Source: a bacterium
GTDB taxonomy: Bacteria; Verrucomicrobiota; Verrucomicrobiia; Verrucomicrobiales; Akkermansiaceae
Direction of reading: 5' to 3'
Assembly: GCA_018222765.1 (NCBI GenBank)
Contig: JAAEZT010000002.1
Coordinates: 108,111-172,110 of the forward strand
Length of the DNA stretch: 64,000 nucleotides
In this document: piece by piece, positions 18,701 to 25,173 of the stretch
How positions within the stretch are numbered: the first letter of the stretch is position 1
Layout: every line of letters starts with the position of its first letter
Program-made: the position numbers and the translations under genes
The notes under the pieces: generated by a model
What the model was told of the DNA's origin: nothing
Database searches by the model: none
Seen by the model: the letters and a program-made list of their open reading frames with translations, nothing else

Positions 18701-20870
18701 CGGAATCCCTTCTTTCCAGAGTTGCCCCCCGTCCGTCCGAGAATCGATGCCAGCGATCAGAGTCACGGTAGCGCACCTCATCCTCAACCACCAAAAAACC
18801 ATCTTCCCAGCGGGACAATGCCACCCTCTCACCGGCATCAGAAAGGGTTCCTTCGTAATCTCCCACCACTGAATCGGCATCCAGTCCGGGATGATTGGCC
18901 AAAGTTCGAGCCCGATCTTTCGCGATCACCAAAAATCCGCCCGCAAGAATCTGCGTTCCGTTGGGAATTACAAAATCAATCCCATCGGTAAAAGTCCATC
19001 CACTCAGATCTCTGGTCAGAAGCCCGGTATTATGAATCTCAATCCATTCATCCGCATCATCGTGAGTGGGAGGATGAAACATCAGTTCATTGATCACAAT
19101 CGATGGCTGTGACTGCGGCCGAAGGAGAGCATCGCTGCGCGGTCGCACGAATGGCACGCCGGTCGACGAAGCCGGAACGACTACCGCATCCAGGATCCTA
19201 GTCTCACTTGGGTCAGTCAGGTAAACCGCATCCCCTCCCGAACTCAGCGAAAAGCCCAACTGAGATTCCGTAAAGCGAATCGTCCCGCCCGCCTGGATCG
19301 TCGTGGCAGCAGGAATTTCAAAAAGAGCTAAAGAGTCTCGGGCATCACTCAAGCCACAGCCCGAGAGATCGACCGGGTAAGGCGCCGCATTTCGAAGCTC
19401 CACAAAATCCTCTACCGGAACCGCCGAGTTCGCCAAAACAGAAGAGACGAAGACCTGGTCCAAATCATCGCTCGGAATCGTATCGAAACTTCCCGGCGAT
19501 CCCCCAATGGCGTGGCTGGCTTCCCAGGCACGAACATCATTTTCACCGTAAGAAGCTCTCGCGAGAATCAGAGAATGCCCCGCTCCATCCGCCGCTGCGG
19601 GCCACGAAAATTCATCGTTATAATTGAGCTCCTGCACGATGGCGTCCGATGGCTTGCGCAAGCGAATTCTTCCGCCTTGATTTGAGAGATTACCCTCCCA
19701 CGGACCCGCGACTCCCGAGATTACATATTCGCTCTCCACATTTTCGGGGACCCTCGCGACCACCAAAAATCCCTCCCCGGGAACTTCCGATCCATTCGGA
19801 AAAACAAAATCCACATCCCCGCTCAACCGCCAACCCGAAACATCCTCCGCCCAGGGCTGTGAGTTGAAGAGTTCGATGAATTCCAGTTCCTTCCCGTCAC
19901 TCCGCTGAGCGGGATGATAAAGCACCTCGGAGATCGTGATTCCGGAACGCCGGGATGATGGCCCCAGCGGCTCATAGCTCAATTCTTCCCGGGTCGGAAA
20001 CTTCGGAATGTCGATCGTGATTTCCGCAGCCTCGGAATTAACGAAGCCATTAGCATTACTCACCCTCACGGTGTAGTCGCCCGCTTGATCCCAGTCTTCG
20101 GTATTAAGAGTAAGACTCTCGAGAGTCGCTCCAGGAATCGCCACTCCATCCAGATACCACTGAAAACTGAATGGCTCCGCCCCGACAACTTCCACTTCAA
20201 TCTTGATTTCATCACCACCGTCCCATGTGGCCGTTGGCTCCGCCGTAATCTCAGGCGGTGCATCAGGATTCACTTCGGAGGCTGACAATCGAAACCCATT
20301 GATTGCCGACTGCGGAAGTCCCGCGGTATTCGTCACTTGAAATACTCCGCTCGCCGTCGTCTCGATCTCGAAAACCATCGCAAAGGAATCATTATCCACC
20401 AAGGCATCCTGGAAATTCACTGAAGCCGACACCGGATCGCCCGTTCCAGCGGTCACCGTCCAGACTTTATCCGACGCATTGGACGCCCCCGGATCCCAAG
20501 CATAGAGCACGAACTGATACGAATGATTCGGAATCAAGCCACTGAAGTCCAAAGTCAGCGCGCCTGTGGGAGATGTCGCGATCAACAAATCTTCATATAA
20601 TCGCTGATAACTGTACCCCGGAGGAGAACCATCTGAACTCCCCCGGTTTCCCGGAACTCCAAATCCCGAGCTCGTCGAGATCGTGACCGTTGTCGTCCCT
20701 GAAGTCACTCCCGCATCCGTCGTAAAATCCGCCGAGGATTCCGTCCCCGAAAACGCCGAAGGCCAGAGGTCGAACTCCGCGTGATCATCCTGATTAAACT
20801 CGATCGACAGGATTTCGGCCTGAGCCGTGACCACGCAAGTGGAAGCCAGTAATCCAAGATATTTTTTCAT
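15750..20870 (-). CDS. CotH-kinase-family secreted protein with lamin-tail domains
   Basis: A 1706-residue secreted giant with signal peptide MKKYLGLLASTCVVTAQA. Rough order: beta domain 20-197; Ig-like domain 205-287; lamin-tail domains starting near 309 (ITISEVLYHPAQRSDGKELE), 470 and 588 (IVINELMFHPPTHDDADEW); a carbohydrate-binding-like domain (ILTNGDFESGTSGWFFQGN); a choice-of-anchor-like beta domain; a CotH-type domain from about 1060 (FVYNGARAIYDAGAFYGGN, DKLTLDYPVRDVTNQREQLM, FVQFTWDFD-like VQFTWDFDVGLGVF); a fourth lamin-tail domain (LVINEWMASN); and a C-terminal module ending YRFRRLP. CotH of Bacillus is a spore-coat protein kinase. This multidomain type is common in Verrucomicrobiota and Planctomycetota, and its function there is not established. 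Likely cell-surface or extracellular. Confidence 0.9.
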   Translation of the reverse strand: MKKYLGLLASTCVVTAQAEILSIEFNQDDHAEFDLWPSAFSGTESSADFTTDAGVTSGTTTVTISTSSGFGVPGNRGSSDGSPPGYSYQRLYEDLLIATSPTGALTLDFSGLIPNHSYQFVLYAWDPGASNASDKVWTVTAGTGDPVSASVNFQDALVDNDSFAMVFEIETTASGVFQVTNTAGLPQSAINGFRLSASEVNPDAPPEITAEPTATWDGGDEIKIEVEVVGAEPFSFQWYLDGVAIPGATLESLTLNTEDWDQAGDYTVRVSNANGFVNSEAAEITIDIPKFPTREELSYEPLGPSSRRSGITISEVLYHPAQRSDGKELEFIELFNSQPWAEDVSGWRLSGDVDFVFPNGSEVPGEGFLVVARVPENVESEYVISGVAGPWEGNLSNQGGRIRLRKPSDAIVQELNYNDEFSWPAAADGAGHSLILARASYGENDVRAWEASHAIGGSPGSFDTIPSDDLDQVFVSSVLANSAVPVEDFVELRNAAPYPVDLSGCGLSDARDSLALFEIPAATTIQAGGTIRFTESQLGFSLSSGGDAVYLTDPSETRILDAVVVPASSTGVPFVRPRSDALLRPQSQPSIVINELMFHPPTHDDADEWIEIHNTGLLTRDLSGWTFTDGIDFVIPNGTQILAGGFLVIAKDRARTLANHPGLDADSVVGDYEGTLSDAGERVALSRWEDGFLVVEDEVRYRDSDRWHRFSDGRGATLERRDSGAGSFGASNWVDSDESAKAGWTTVEFNGTLAHGNSAAPADQVQMFLLGPGEALVDQVEVIPDGGSNILTNGDFESGTSGWFFQGNQRRSQLETGESFEGSTSLKLVASRRGDPGPNRARAVLSQTLSSGSKATLRARVRWLAGHPEFILRFRGNWLEAAGRLNVPANLGTPGAVNSQAVTNAGPQIEELSHRPILPAAGEDIHVYAQVSDFDGIGAVTLRYRIDPSSSTADLSMNDDGTGADLTPGDGIYSASIPGQASGSLVAFEVLSDDALSASTSYPPDREALVRVGEPDNGEGFGTYRMWITEASLSEWDAQPFRSNDPFPITFVYNGARAIYDAGAFYGGNKDSHSFPTSGSVSYDVTLPEGDEFLGADKLTLDYPVRDVTNQREQLMHWFADRLKLPTLHRRDIYLYMNGIRRRTIYHDAEQPDGVLANSHYPGDKGELFKTSNDNETSDSGVRARPFVRNVINVFEADGETRAARYRWTTGARARGNRTRLDDTSIIDLVTRADDSGPDYEKNLLEIIDMENWMRTWALIDLASFWDAFGNPNWKNTYLYKPDGGKWVQFTWDFDVGLGVFNDPVNQGLFPSNVDTNLRRMYDNPTFVRAYWRTMEESLGNFFSGAGVTPTLEKKRAAYADVGLGFTSPFSPSGPYSLSVPDWIDQRAAFIFPQLNAVNEPFQLVSPTDGSSVSEQTITLSGRAPVGAVVIDVNGIPLNLDWISVGDWSAPFVLQPGENLLLIRALDLEGMEIASEVLTLTYTGVESWPNLVINEWMASNQSAVADPVDGRFDDWIELANPGPAAADLSGWFLSDDPADPFKFQIPAGFKIPGEGYLRVWADDEISQNDLSVRPDLHVPFKLGVNGESILLSAPDGSLIDRVDFGRQSPDKTMGLSEGGIAALASPSPGAANGRVAVDPSATYSIDGNLITFSVVAEPGFLYEAEVSGNMENWENLGPPVLADSTTLPFTEVVSETRRFYRFRRLP

Positions 20871-20946
20871 CCCTCGGTTCGAGTCTGTTCAATTCGCCGC
20901 ATGGTTCCAATGACAAAAACTCTTCCCTTCCTCCCCCGGTAATCTC

Positions 20947-21480
20947 ATGGTTCCGCCGATGGCAATTTCCCGACAACTTCATTCCGTCGCCGACGCCTTT
21001 GGGCAGCAAGGCTGGCATTGCGAGCCCGTGGAAGGCCGTGAGGTCCTCACCATGGCCTTCGAGGCTCACCACACCAGAGTTCATCTACACGCCCAGGCCT
21101 TTCCCAATCTCAACGCCCTGGCCATCGTCGCGGAGAGCCCCATGGTCTTCGATGATCTTCGACAAAGCTACGCCCTTGAACTCATCATGCGGGCAAACAA
21201 ACAACTTACGCTCGGCAACTTCGAATACGATCTGGACCGCCAACTTATCATTTTCCGCATCACCAACCTCTTCGACAAGGAGGTCTACGATTCCGACATC
21301 ATCTCGTCGATGGTCCACTGCGCCATCGCCGAGCTCGACCGAATCGTTCCACTGGCCAGCGTGATCAACCGCACGGGCGACGATCTCCTCGATGATCTCT
21401 CAATTCCTCTCTTGTTGGAACGAGAAGATCTTCTCCCTCCCGTGCCGGATTACGACGGCTCCGAGGAAGAGGAGCTCTAG
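20947..21480 (+). CDS. YbjN-like domain protein
   Basis: A 177-residue soluble protein with no signal peptide. The central part (ELIMRANKQLTLGNFEYD, DRQLIIFRITNLF, MVHCAIAELDRIVPLAS) has the alternating strand/helix pattern of the YbjN or type-III-chaperone-like fold, and it ends in a very acidic tail (DYDGSEEEEL). A second ATG at 20959 (MAISRQLHSV) is an alternative start. YbjN-family proteins are small cytoplasmic proteins linked in other bacteria to stress tolerance or protein interaction; no enzyme activity is known. It is encoded 111 bases upstream of rpsU and divergently from the CotH-type gene. The assignment is from pattern recognition; the family could also be an unassigned verrucomicrobial one. 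Confidence 0.65.
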   Translation: MVPPMAISRQLHSVADAFGQQGWHCEPVEGREVLTMAFEAHHTRVHLHAQAFPNLNALAIVAESPMVFDDLRQSYALELIMRANKQLTLGNFEYDLDRQLIIFRITNLFDKEVYDSDIISSMVHCAIAELDRIVPLASVINRTGDDLLDDLSIPLLLEREDLLPPVPDYDGSEEEEL

Positions 21481-21528
21481 AAATGTGAGATTGTTTGGAA
21501 ATACGATGTTTTTTGGGTAAATGCAGGC

Positions 21529-21557
21529 TTGACGGGCCGCTCCACTACTCCTAGCGT
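21529..21557 (+). promoter_or_regulatory. putative sigma-70 promoter of rpsU
   Basis: TTGACG at 21529-21534 and TAGCGT at 21552-21557 are separated by 17 bases, 35 bases upstream of the rpsU start codon. The -35 element is good and the -10 element is weak. Confidence 0.4.
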
Positions 21558-21591
21558 CCCGCCCCCAACCGAACCCAGGGGATATTTCCAT

Positions 21592-21834
21592 ATGTCGAAA
21601 CAAATTCGTGGCGTAGACGTCAAAAACGGGGAGACCGTAGATCGCGCTCTCAAAAGACTTAAGACCAAGCTCGATAGCGAAGGTATTCTTGAAGAAATCC
21701 GCCGTCGCCGCTCACACGAGAGCACGATTGATCGTAAGATCCGTAAGGCCCGCACGGCTCCAAAGCGCAATAAAGCCCGTTGGAAATTCCAGAGCGAATC
21801 GCAGACCAAGGCTGCTGAGGCGGCCGCCGAGTAA
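21592..21834 (+). CDS. rpsU: 30S ribosomal protein S21
   Basis: An 80-residue basic protein, starting at ATG 21592 (MSKQIRGVDVKNGETVDRAL), of normal S21 length. The conserved ALKRLKTKLDSEGILEEIRR and RKARTAPKRNKARWKFQ segments are typical of S21, a small-subunit protein that assists initiation by stabilising mRNA contact with the 16S 3' end. The frame extends upstream to 21529, but that part carries the promoter and is not conserved, so the internal ATG is the true start; an AGGGGA lies 12 bases before it. A strong terminator follows. The tail is Ala/Glu-rich (TKAAEAAAE). Confidence 0.95.
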   Translation: MSKQIRGVDVKNGETVDRALKRLKTKLDSEGILEEIRRRRSHESTIDRKIRKARTAPKRNKARWKFQSESQTKAAEAAAE

Positions 21835-21868
21835 AGCGACTGAGAAACTTTTAAAGGGTTCACGATGA

Positions 21869-21907
21869 ACGCTCCGGGATCAATTTCCGGGGCGTTTTTC
21901 ATTTTTT
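21869..21907 (+). terminator. intrinsic terminator after rpsU
   Basis: A 9-bp stem (ACGCTCCGG at 21869-21877 with CCGGGGCGT at 21887-21895, one G-T pair) with a 9-base loop is followed by two T-runs to 21907. It lies 34 bases after the rpsU stop and so separates rpsU from the selenoprotein gene. Confidence 0.85.
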
Positions 21908-21944
21908 ACGGCAAACTTAAGTAAAATAGAGGTATTTTTATCAC

Positions 21945-21972
21945 TTGCACCCTCGCAAAATGCCTCTAGCTT
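21945..21972 (+). promoter_or_regulatory. putative promoter of the selenoprotein gene
   Basis: TTGCAC at 21945-21950 and TAGCTT at 21967-21972 have a 16-base spacer, and the -10 box resembles that of the rpsU promoter. The start codon at 21982 is only 9 bases after the -10 box, which would give an almost leaderless transcript. Tentative. Confidence 0.3.
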
Positions 21973-21981
21973 ACCGCTGTT

Positions 21982-22536
21982 ATGAAACCTACCATCTTAT
22001 TTGGAATGATGTGTGCTTTCGGGGCGTGCGCCGCGCCCGCCCTAGCCGCACCTGCTGAAGCTGCTGACGCGTCTTCAATCTCTGGCTTCTCGGTTTCCTT
22101 CTCAGGAGGGGGATGAGGCGCTGCTGCCAAGGCCAGTTCGGCCTTAAAATCGATTGAAGGTGTAGACAAAGTTCTCCTCTCCGGCACGACTGCGTTCGTC
22201 ACAGTCAAAGGGGAGGCTGCGCTCTCCCGCACTGCCGTCCGAAAAGCATTCGACCCCAAAGGCCTTAAGGTTAAGGGGCTGAAGAAGGCATCAGTTGCAA
22301 AACCCAAGGAAGCTTACCAGCTGGCAATCACTGGAGGCACATGAGCCCAGACCAATGAAAGAGTGCGTGGCACTCTCGAAAAGTTGGACGGTGTCGGTGC
22401 AGCCTTCGTCAACCGCGGTCAAGTCATGTTGCTCATGACCACCGAGGAGACCTTCAACGAAGAAGAGGTTGCCAAGATTTTGAAACGCTATAAATCGACA
22501 GTTAAGTCATCCTCTAAGGTAGCTTCTCCGCTTTAA
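21982..22536 (+). CDS. selenoprotein: exported tandem HMA-like protein with two selenocysteines (in-frame TGA)
   Basis: Reading through two TGA codons (22114-22116 and 22342-22344) gives 184 residues ending at TAA 22534-22536. Residues 1-22 are a signal peptide (MKPTILFGMMCAFGACAAPA). Two homologous beta-alpha-beta-beta-alpha-beta units follow. Unit 1 has strand FSVSFSG, then GGG-U45-GAAAKASSALKSI, EGVDKVLLSG, VTVKGEAALSRTAVRKAF. Unit 2 has YQLAITG, then GGT-U121-AQTNERVRGTLEKL, DGVGAAFVNRG, NEEEVAKILKRY. This is the heavy-metal-associated (HMA) pattern. The TGA sits where the first Cys of the G-M-x-C-x-x-C site lies, and the second Cys is Ala or Thr. Each TGA has its own SECIS-type hairpin downstream. 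TGA is an ordinary stop in neighbours (leuD, aroA), so general code change is excluded. Role inferred: periplasmic metal, metalloid or redox chemistry. SelA, SelB, SelD and tRNA-Sec are not in this window. Alternative: a twice-interrupted pseudogene, less likely. Confidence 0.85.
22129..22145 (+). promoter_or_regulatory. bacterial SECIS element for Sec45
   Basis: AAGGCC (22129-22134) and GGCCTT (22140-22145) form a perfect 6-bp stem with loop AGTTC. The loop G (22136) lies 20 bases after the TGA, inside the 16-37 base range known for bacterial SECIS elements, and is within the first two loop positions as SelB recognition requires. Confidence 0.75.
22360..22376 (+). promoter_or_regulatory. bacterial SECIS element for Sec121
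   Basis: AGAGTGC (22360-22366) and GCACTCT (22370-22376) form a perfect 7-bp stem with loop GTG. The first loop base is G at 22367, 23 bases after the second TGA. The stem sequence is unrelated to that of the first element, so the structure rather than the sequence is conserved. Confidence 0.75.
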
Positions 22537-22560
22537 GCATTTAACAGTATATTTAACCGG

Positions 22561-22600
22561 AAACCCCGATGTGCCCAGCACCTCGGGGTTTTTTGTTTTT
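22561..22600 (+). terminator. intrinsic terminator after the selenoprotein gene
   Basis: AACCCCGA (22562-22569) pairs with TCGGGGTT (22583-22590), with further GTG/CAC pairing inside, and is followed by a T-rich run. It starts 25 bases after the TAA, supporting the idea that the complete frame through both TGA codons is one functional transcription unit. Confidence 0.88.
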
Positions 22601-23360
22601 AACGCAATGCCAGAAAAAGAGTGTGGGTATACCGTTTTGCCTTGGGGTATGCCTTGGCCGGAATTGCCTCCACCTTCGAAAAAACCTGCTTCAGTGATTT
22701 GACGAAGCTTGGATCAGAATGGGCCGACCAATAGACGACCCGCCCTCTGGCGCGAAGAGCCGCTCGGGCGATTTCCAATCCCCGACGTTGATATAGCCGG
22801 GCATTTCCCTTCTGCACCAGCGGATCCGGGCTGTTATCAACGTCGAGCAGGATGACATCATAACGCTCGCCCCCCTGCATAATTTTGAAAACATCCTTCA
22901 ACTGAATGGAAACCCGGGGATCGTCCAACAAGCGTCCGTTGACTTCACCAAGATAGTCACGGTTCCAGTCAATCAACTCCTGCAACAACTCCGCAACCAC
23001 AACCTCGGAATCCTCCGAAACCAGCTCCAAGACCTTTCGGAGCGTGAATCCGAAGCCCAATCCTCCGATGAGGACTCGCTGAGCCTTTTCCGATGACTCG
23101 CAAGCCAGCTCTGCCATGGTCTGCTCGGAAGACGCCGCCGTGGTGCTCATCAAGGGCACTCCACCAATTTTGAGAAAATGGTGACCGTCATGCTCCTGTA
23201 AAACAATGGTTTCACCATCTGGCGAAGTGCTGGTAGCAAGAGTAGTCGTCGGCTTCACGTTCACGAGCAAGCCACGGGTGGCGCGAAAGAAAAAGGACAA
23301 TTCGGAACGATAAAACGGGTTCGACAAATGAAAGGCATTTGTCAGGCTGTCGGTAAGCAT
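22599..23360 (-). CDS. spermidine-synthase-like methyltransferase-fold protein
   Basis: From ATG 23360 the protein has 253 residues. A GTG at 23258 would give 219 residues, and that start lines up with the start of its paralogue at 59795-60487, so the true start is uncertain. The Rossmann glycine loop is RVLIGGLGFGFTLRKVLEL, followed by VVVAELLQELIDWNRDYL and the acidic segment DVILLDVDNSPDPLVQKG, then GRVVYWSAHSDPSF. These are the signatures of the spermine/spermidine synthase superfamily, with an AdoMet- or decarboxylated-AdoMet-binding fold. The N-terminal tetramerisation domain of true SpeE is missing, and the gatekeeper-loop acids differ, so polyamine synthesis is not assured. The start is nearly head to head with the DUF3311 gene. 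Confidence 0.8.
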   Translation of the reverse strand: MLTDSLTNAFHLSNPFYRSELSFFFRATRGLLVNVKPTTTLATSTSPDGETIVLQEHDGHHFLKIGGVPLMSTTAASSEQTMAELACESSEKAQRVLIGGLGFGFTLRKVLELVSEDSEVVVAELLQELIDWNRDYLGEVNGRLLDDPRVSIQLKDVFKIMQGGERYDVILLDVDNSPDPLVQKGNARLYQRRGLEIARAALRARGRVVYWSAHSDPSFVKSLKQVFSKVEAIPAKAYPKAKRYTHTLFLALR

Positions 23361-23369
23361 TTTCACGTA

Positions 23370-23606
23370 ATGAACAAACCTGTCATTCTCATCATCTTTC
23401 TGGTGCTCGTTGTGCTGCATCAGGATTTCTGGAACTGGGACAACGCCAGTCTCGTCTTCGGCTTCATGCCCGTTGGTCTTTTTTATCACGCCTGCTACTC
23501 GCTAGTCGCCGCCCTCTTCTGGGGGCTCGTGATGAAATTCGCCTGGCCCACCGAACTTGAGCAATGGGCCGAAGGAAAATCCAACGATAAGGAGGGCGCA
23601 GAATGA
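23370..23606 (+). CDS. DUF3311 small membrane protein
   Basis: ATG 23370 gives 78 residues with two predicted membrane helices (ILIIFLVLVVLHQDFWNW and GLFYHACYSLVAALFWGLVM) and a polar C-terminal tail. The family (DUF3311-like) is a short partner typically encoded directly upstream of a sodium:solute symporter, as here, where its stop overlaps the symporter ATG by four bases. It is probably an accessory subunit of the transporter in the inner membrane, which is an inference from this constant pairing. The frame extends further upstream, but that part overlaps the divergent gene. Confidence 0.8.
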   Translation: MNKPVILIIFLVLVVLHQDFWNWDNASLVFGFMPVGLFYHACYSLVAALFWGLVMKFAWPTELEQWAEGKSNDKEGAE

Positions 23607-25114
23607 CTACTGTCATCGTCATTGCGATCTACCTCGGACTGCTCCTCGGACTGGCCCTGTTTTCCAAAACTCTCTTTCGGGGAACTTCGAAGGACTACTT
23701 TGTCGCCAGTCATTCCATTGGCCCCTTTATGCTCCTGATGTCGGTCTTTGGAACAACCATGACTGCATTTGCCCTCGTCGGCTCAACAGGGAAAGCGTTT
23801 AGCACCGGCATTGGAACCTACGGTCTCATGGCCTCCTCCTCCGGACTCATCCACGCCGCCTGCTTTTTACTTATTGGGATCAAACTCTGGGCCATCGGCA
23901 AACGCTATGGCTACGTCACCCAAATCCAGTATTTCCGGGCCCGTTTCGAATCCTCCAAATTCGGCTACCTGCTCTTCCCCATCCTAGTCCTTCTTGTCGT
24001 CCCGTATCTCCTGATCGGTGTCGTCGGCGCAGCAAAAACCATCGAAGGAGTCACCAAAGCCAAAGGGCCCAATCCCGGGGTATTCCCGGAATGGACCGCA
24101 AATGGCGCCATCCCGCCCTGGTTCACTGGACTCGTCATTTGTATCGTCGTCCTCACTTATATTTTTGCAGGAGGCTCCCGGGCCGCAGCCTGGGCCAACA
24201 CCTTTCAGACCATCGTATTCATGGTGATGGGGGTTCTCGCCTTCTATTTAATCTCGGATAAACTCGGCGGAGTCGGAGCCGCCATTGAACAAGCCAAAGA
24301 CACTCACAAAGTCCGAACGGTCGATGGACATGTCGGAGTTCCCCCGATGACCTTTCTAACCTACATGTTCATCCCTTTGAGTGTGGGAATGTTTCCCCAC
24401 CTTTTTCAACACTGGCTTACCGCCAAAAGCGCCAAGAGTTTCAAGCTCACCGTGGTCGCACATCCCGTCTGTATCGCCATTGTTTGGGTCCCCTGTGTTC
24501 TCATTGGCATCTGGGCTACCGGGCAGCTGCCCGCAGGGACAAATCCCGCCATCGTTCTCTCAGTCACGGTGAGCAAACTCATCTCCGACCCAATCATTGT
24601 CGGCCTGGTAATGGCGGGTATTCTGGCAGCCATCATGTCTTCACTGGACTCCCAGTTCCTCTGTCTGGGCACGATGTTTACCAACGATATCGTTTTGCAT
24701 AATTCGAAAAAGAAATTCACCGATCGTCAAATCATCTTAATGGCTCGTGGTTTCATCGTTCTCATCGTACTCCTCATTTATCTCATCGCCCTCTACGAAC
24801 TCTCGAAAGAAAAGCAGTATATTTTCTCTTTGGCAGTTTGGAGCTTCTCGGGATTTGCGGCTCTCACACCACTGGTCATCGCTGCACTATACTGGAAACG
24901 CGCCACTCTGACTGGAGCATACGCTTGTGTCATCTCAGTGTTTGTGAGTTGGATCACCTTCTTTGCCATGTCAGGATTTGGTGGGGAATATCTACTGCCG
25001 GGAAAAATCGTCCCCGCAGCTGCGATGTGGTTTATCGGAGCCACCGCGATGATCGTTGGCTCATTGCTCTCGCCTCCGCCAAGCGAGAAAACCCTCAACA
25101 AGTTCTTCGGCTAG
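23603..25114 (+). CDS. sodium:solute symporter (SSS family)
   Basis: A 503-residue inner-membrane protein with about 13 hydrophobic segments. Family hallmarks are the N-terminal KDYFVASHSIGPF with GTTMTAFALVGSTGKAF, VVTYIFAGGSRAA-like VVLTYIFAGGSRAAAWANTF in the middle, and AIMSSLDSQFLCLGTMFTND, which carries the Ser residues of the Na2 site. It should use the sodium gradient to import a small organic solute. The substrate is not readable, but SSS proteins with a DUF3311 partner are often carboxylate or amino-acid carriers. It is translationally coupled to the DUF3311 gene and followed by a terminator hairpin. Confidence 0.92.
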   Translation: MTTVIVIAIYLGLLLGLALFSKTLFRGTSKDYFVASHSIGPFMLLMSVFGTTMTAFALVGSTGKAFSTGIGTYGLMASSSGLIHAACFLLIGIKLWAIGKRYGYVTQIQYFRARFESSKFGYLLFPILVLLVVPYLLIGVVGAAKTIEGVTKAKGPNPGVFPEWTANGAIPPWFTGLVICIVVLTYIFAGGSRAAAWANTFQTIVFMVMGVLAFYLISDKLGGVGAAIEQAKDTHKVRTVDGHVGVPPMTFLTYMFIPLSVGMFPHLFQHWLTAKSAKSFKLTVVAHPVCIAIVWVPCVLIGIWATGQLPAGTNPAIVLSVTVSKLISDPIIVGLVMAGILAAIMSSLDSQFLCLGTMFTNDIVLHNSKKKFTDRQIILMARGFIVLIVLLIYLIALYELSKEKQYIFSLAVWSFSGFAALTPLVIAALYWKRATLTGAYACVISVFVSWITFFAMSGFGGEYLLPGKIVPAAAMWFIGATAMIVGSLLSPPPSEKTLNKFFG

Positions 25115-25138
25115 GCACCACGAATCACTGTAAACTCC

Positions 25139-25173
25139 AAAGGCCGTCTTCCTCAGGGGAGCCGGCCTTTCTT
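25139..25173 (+). terminator. terminator after the symporter gene
   Basis: AAAGGCCG (25139-25146) pairs with CGGCCTTT (25163-25170) in an 8-bp perfect stem followed by CTT. The plus-strand T-run is short. The A-rich side lies so that the hairpin could serve both converging genes. Confidence 0.65.

Noticed and set aside
21966-22307. Minus-strand 113-residue frame opposite the selenoprotein gene
   Set aside because: Low-complexity Ala/Pro/Glu composition and no family pattern; it is the mirror of the true plus-strand coding sequence.
21982-22536. Reading the two in-frame TGA codons as disabling mutations (pseudogene) or as general TGA recoding
   Set aside because: Both TGAs fall at the same site in two homologous domains, each has a correctly placed SECIS-like hairpin, the frame is otherwise intact with a terminator after TAA, and TGA ends neighbouring genes such as leuD and aroA.
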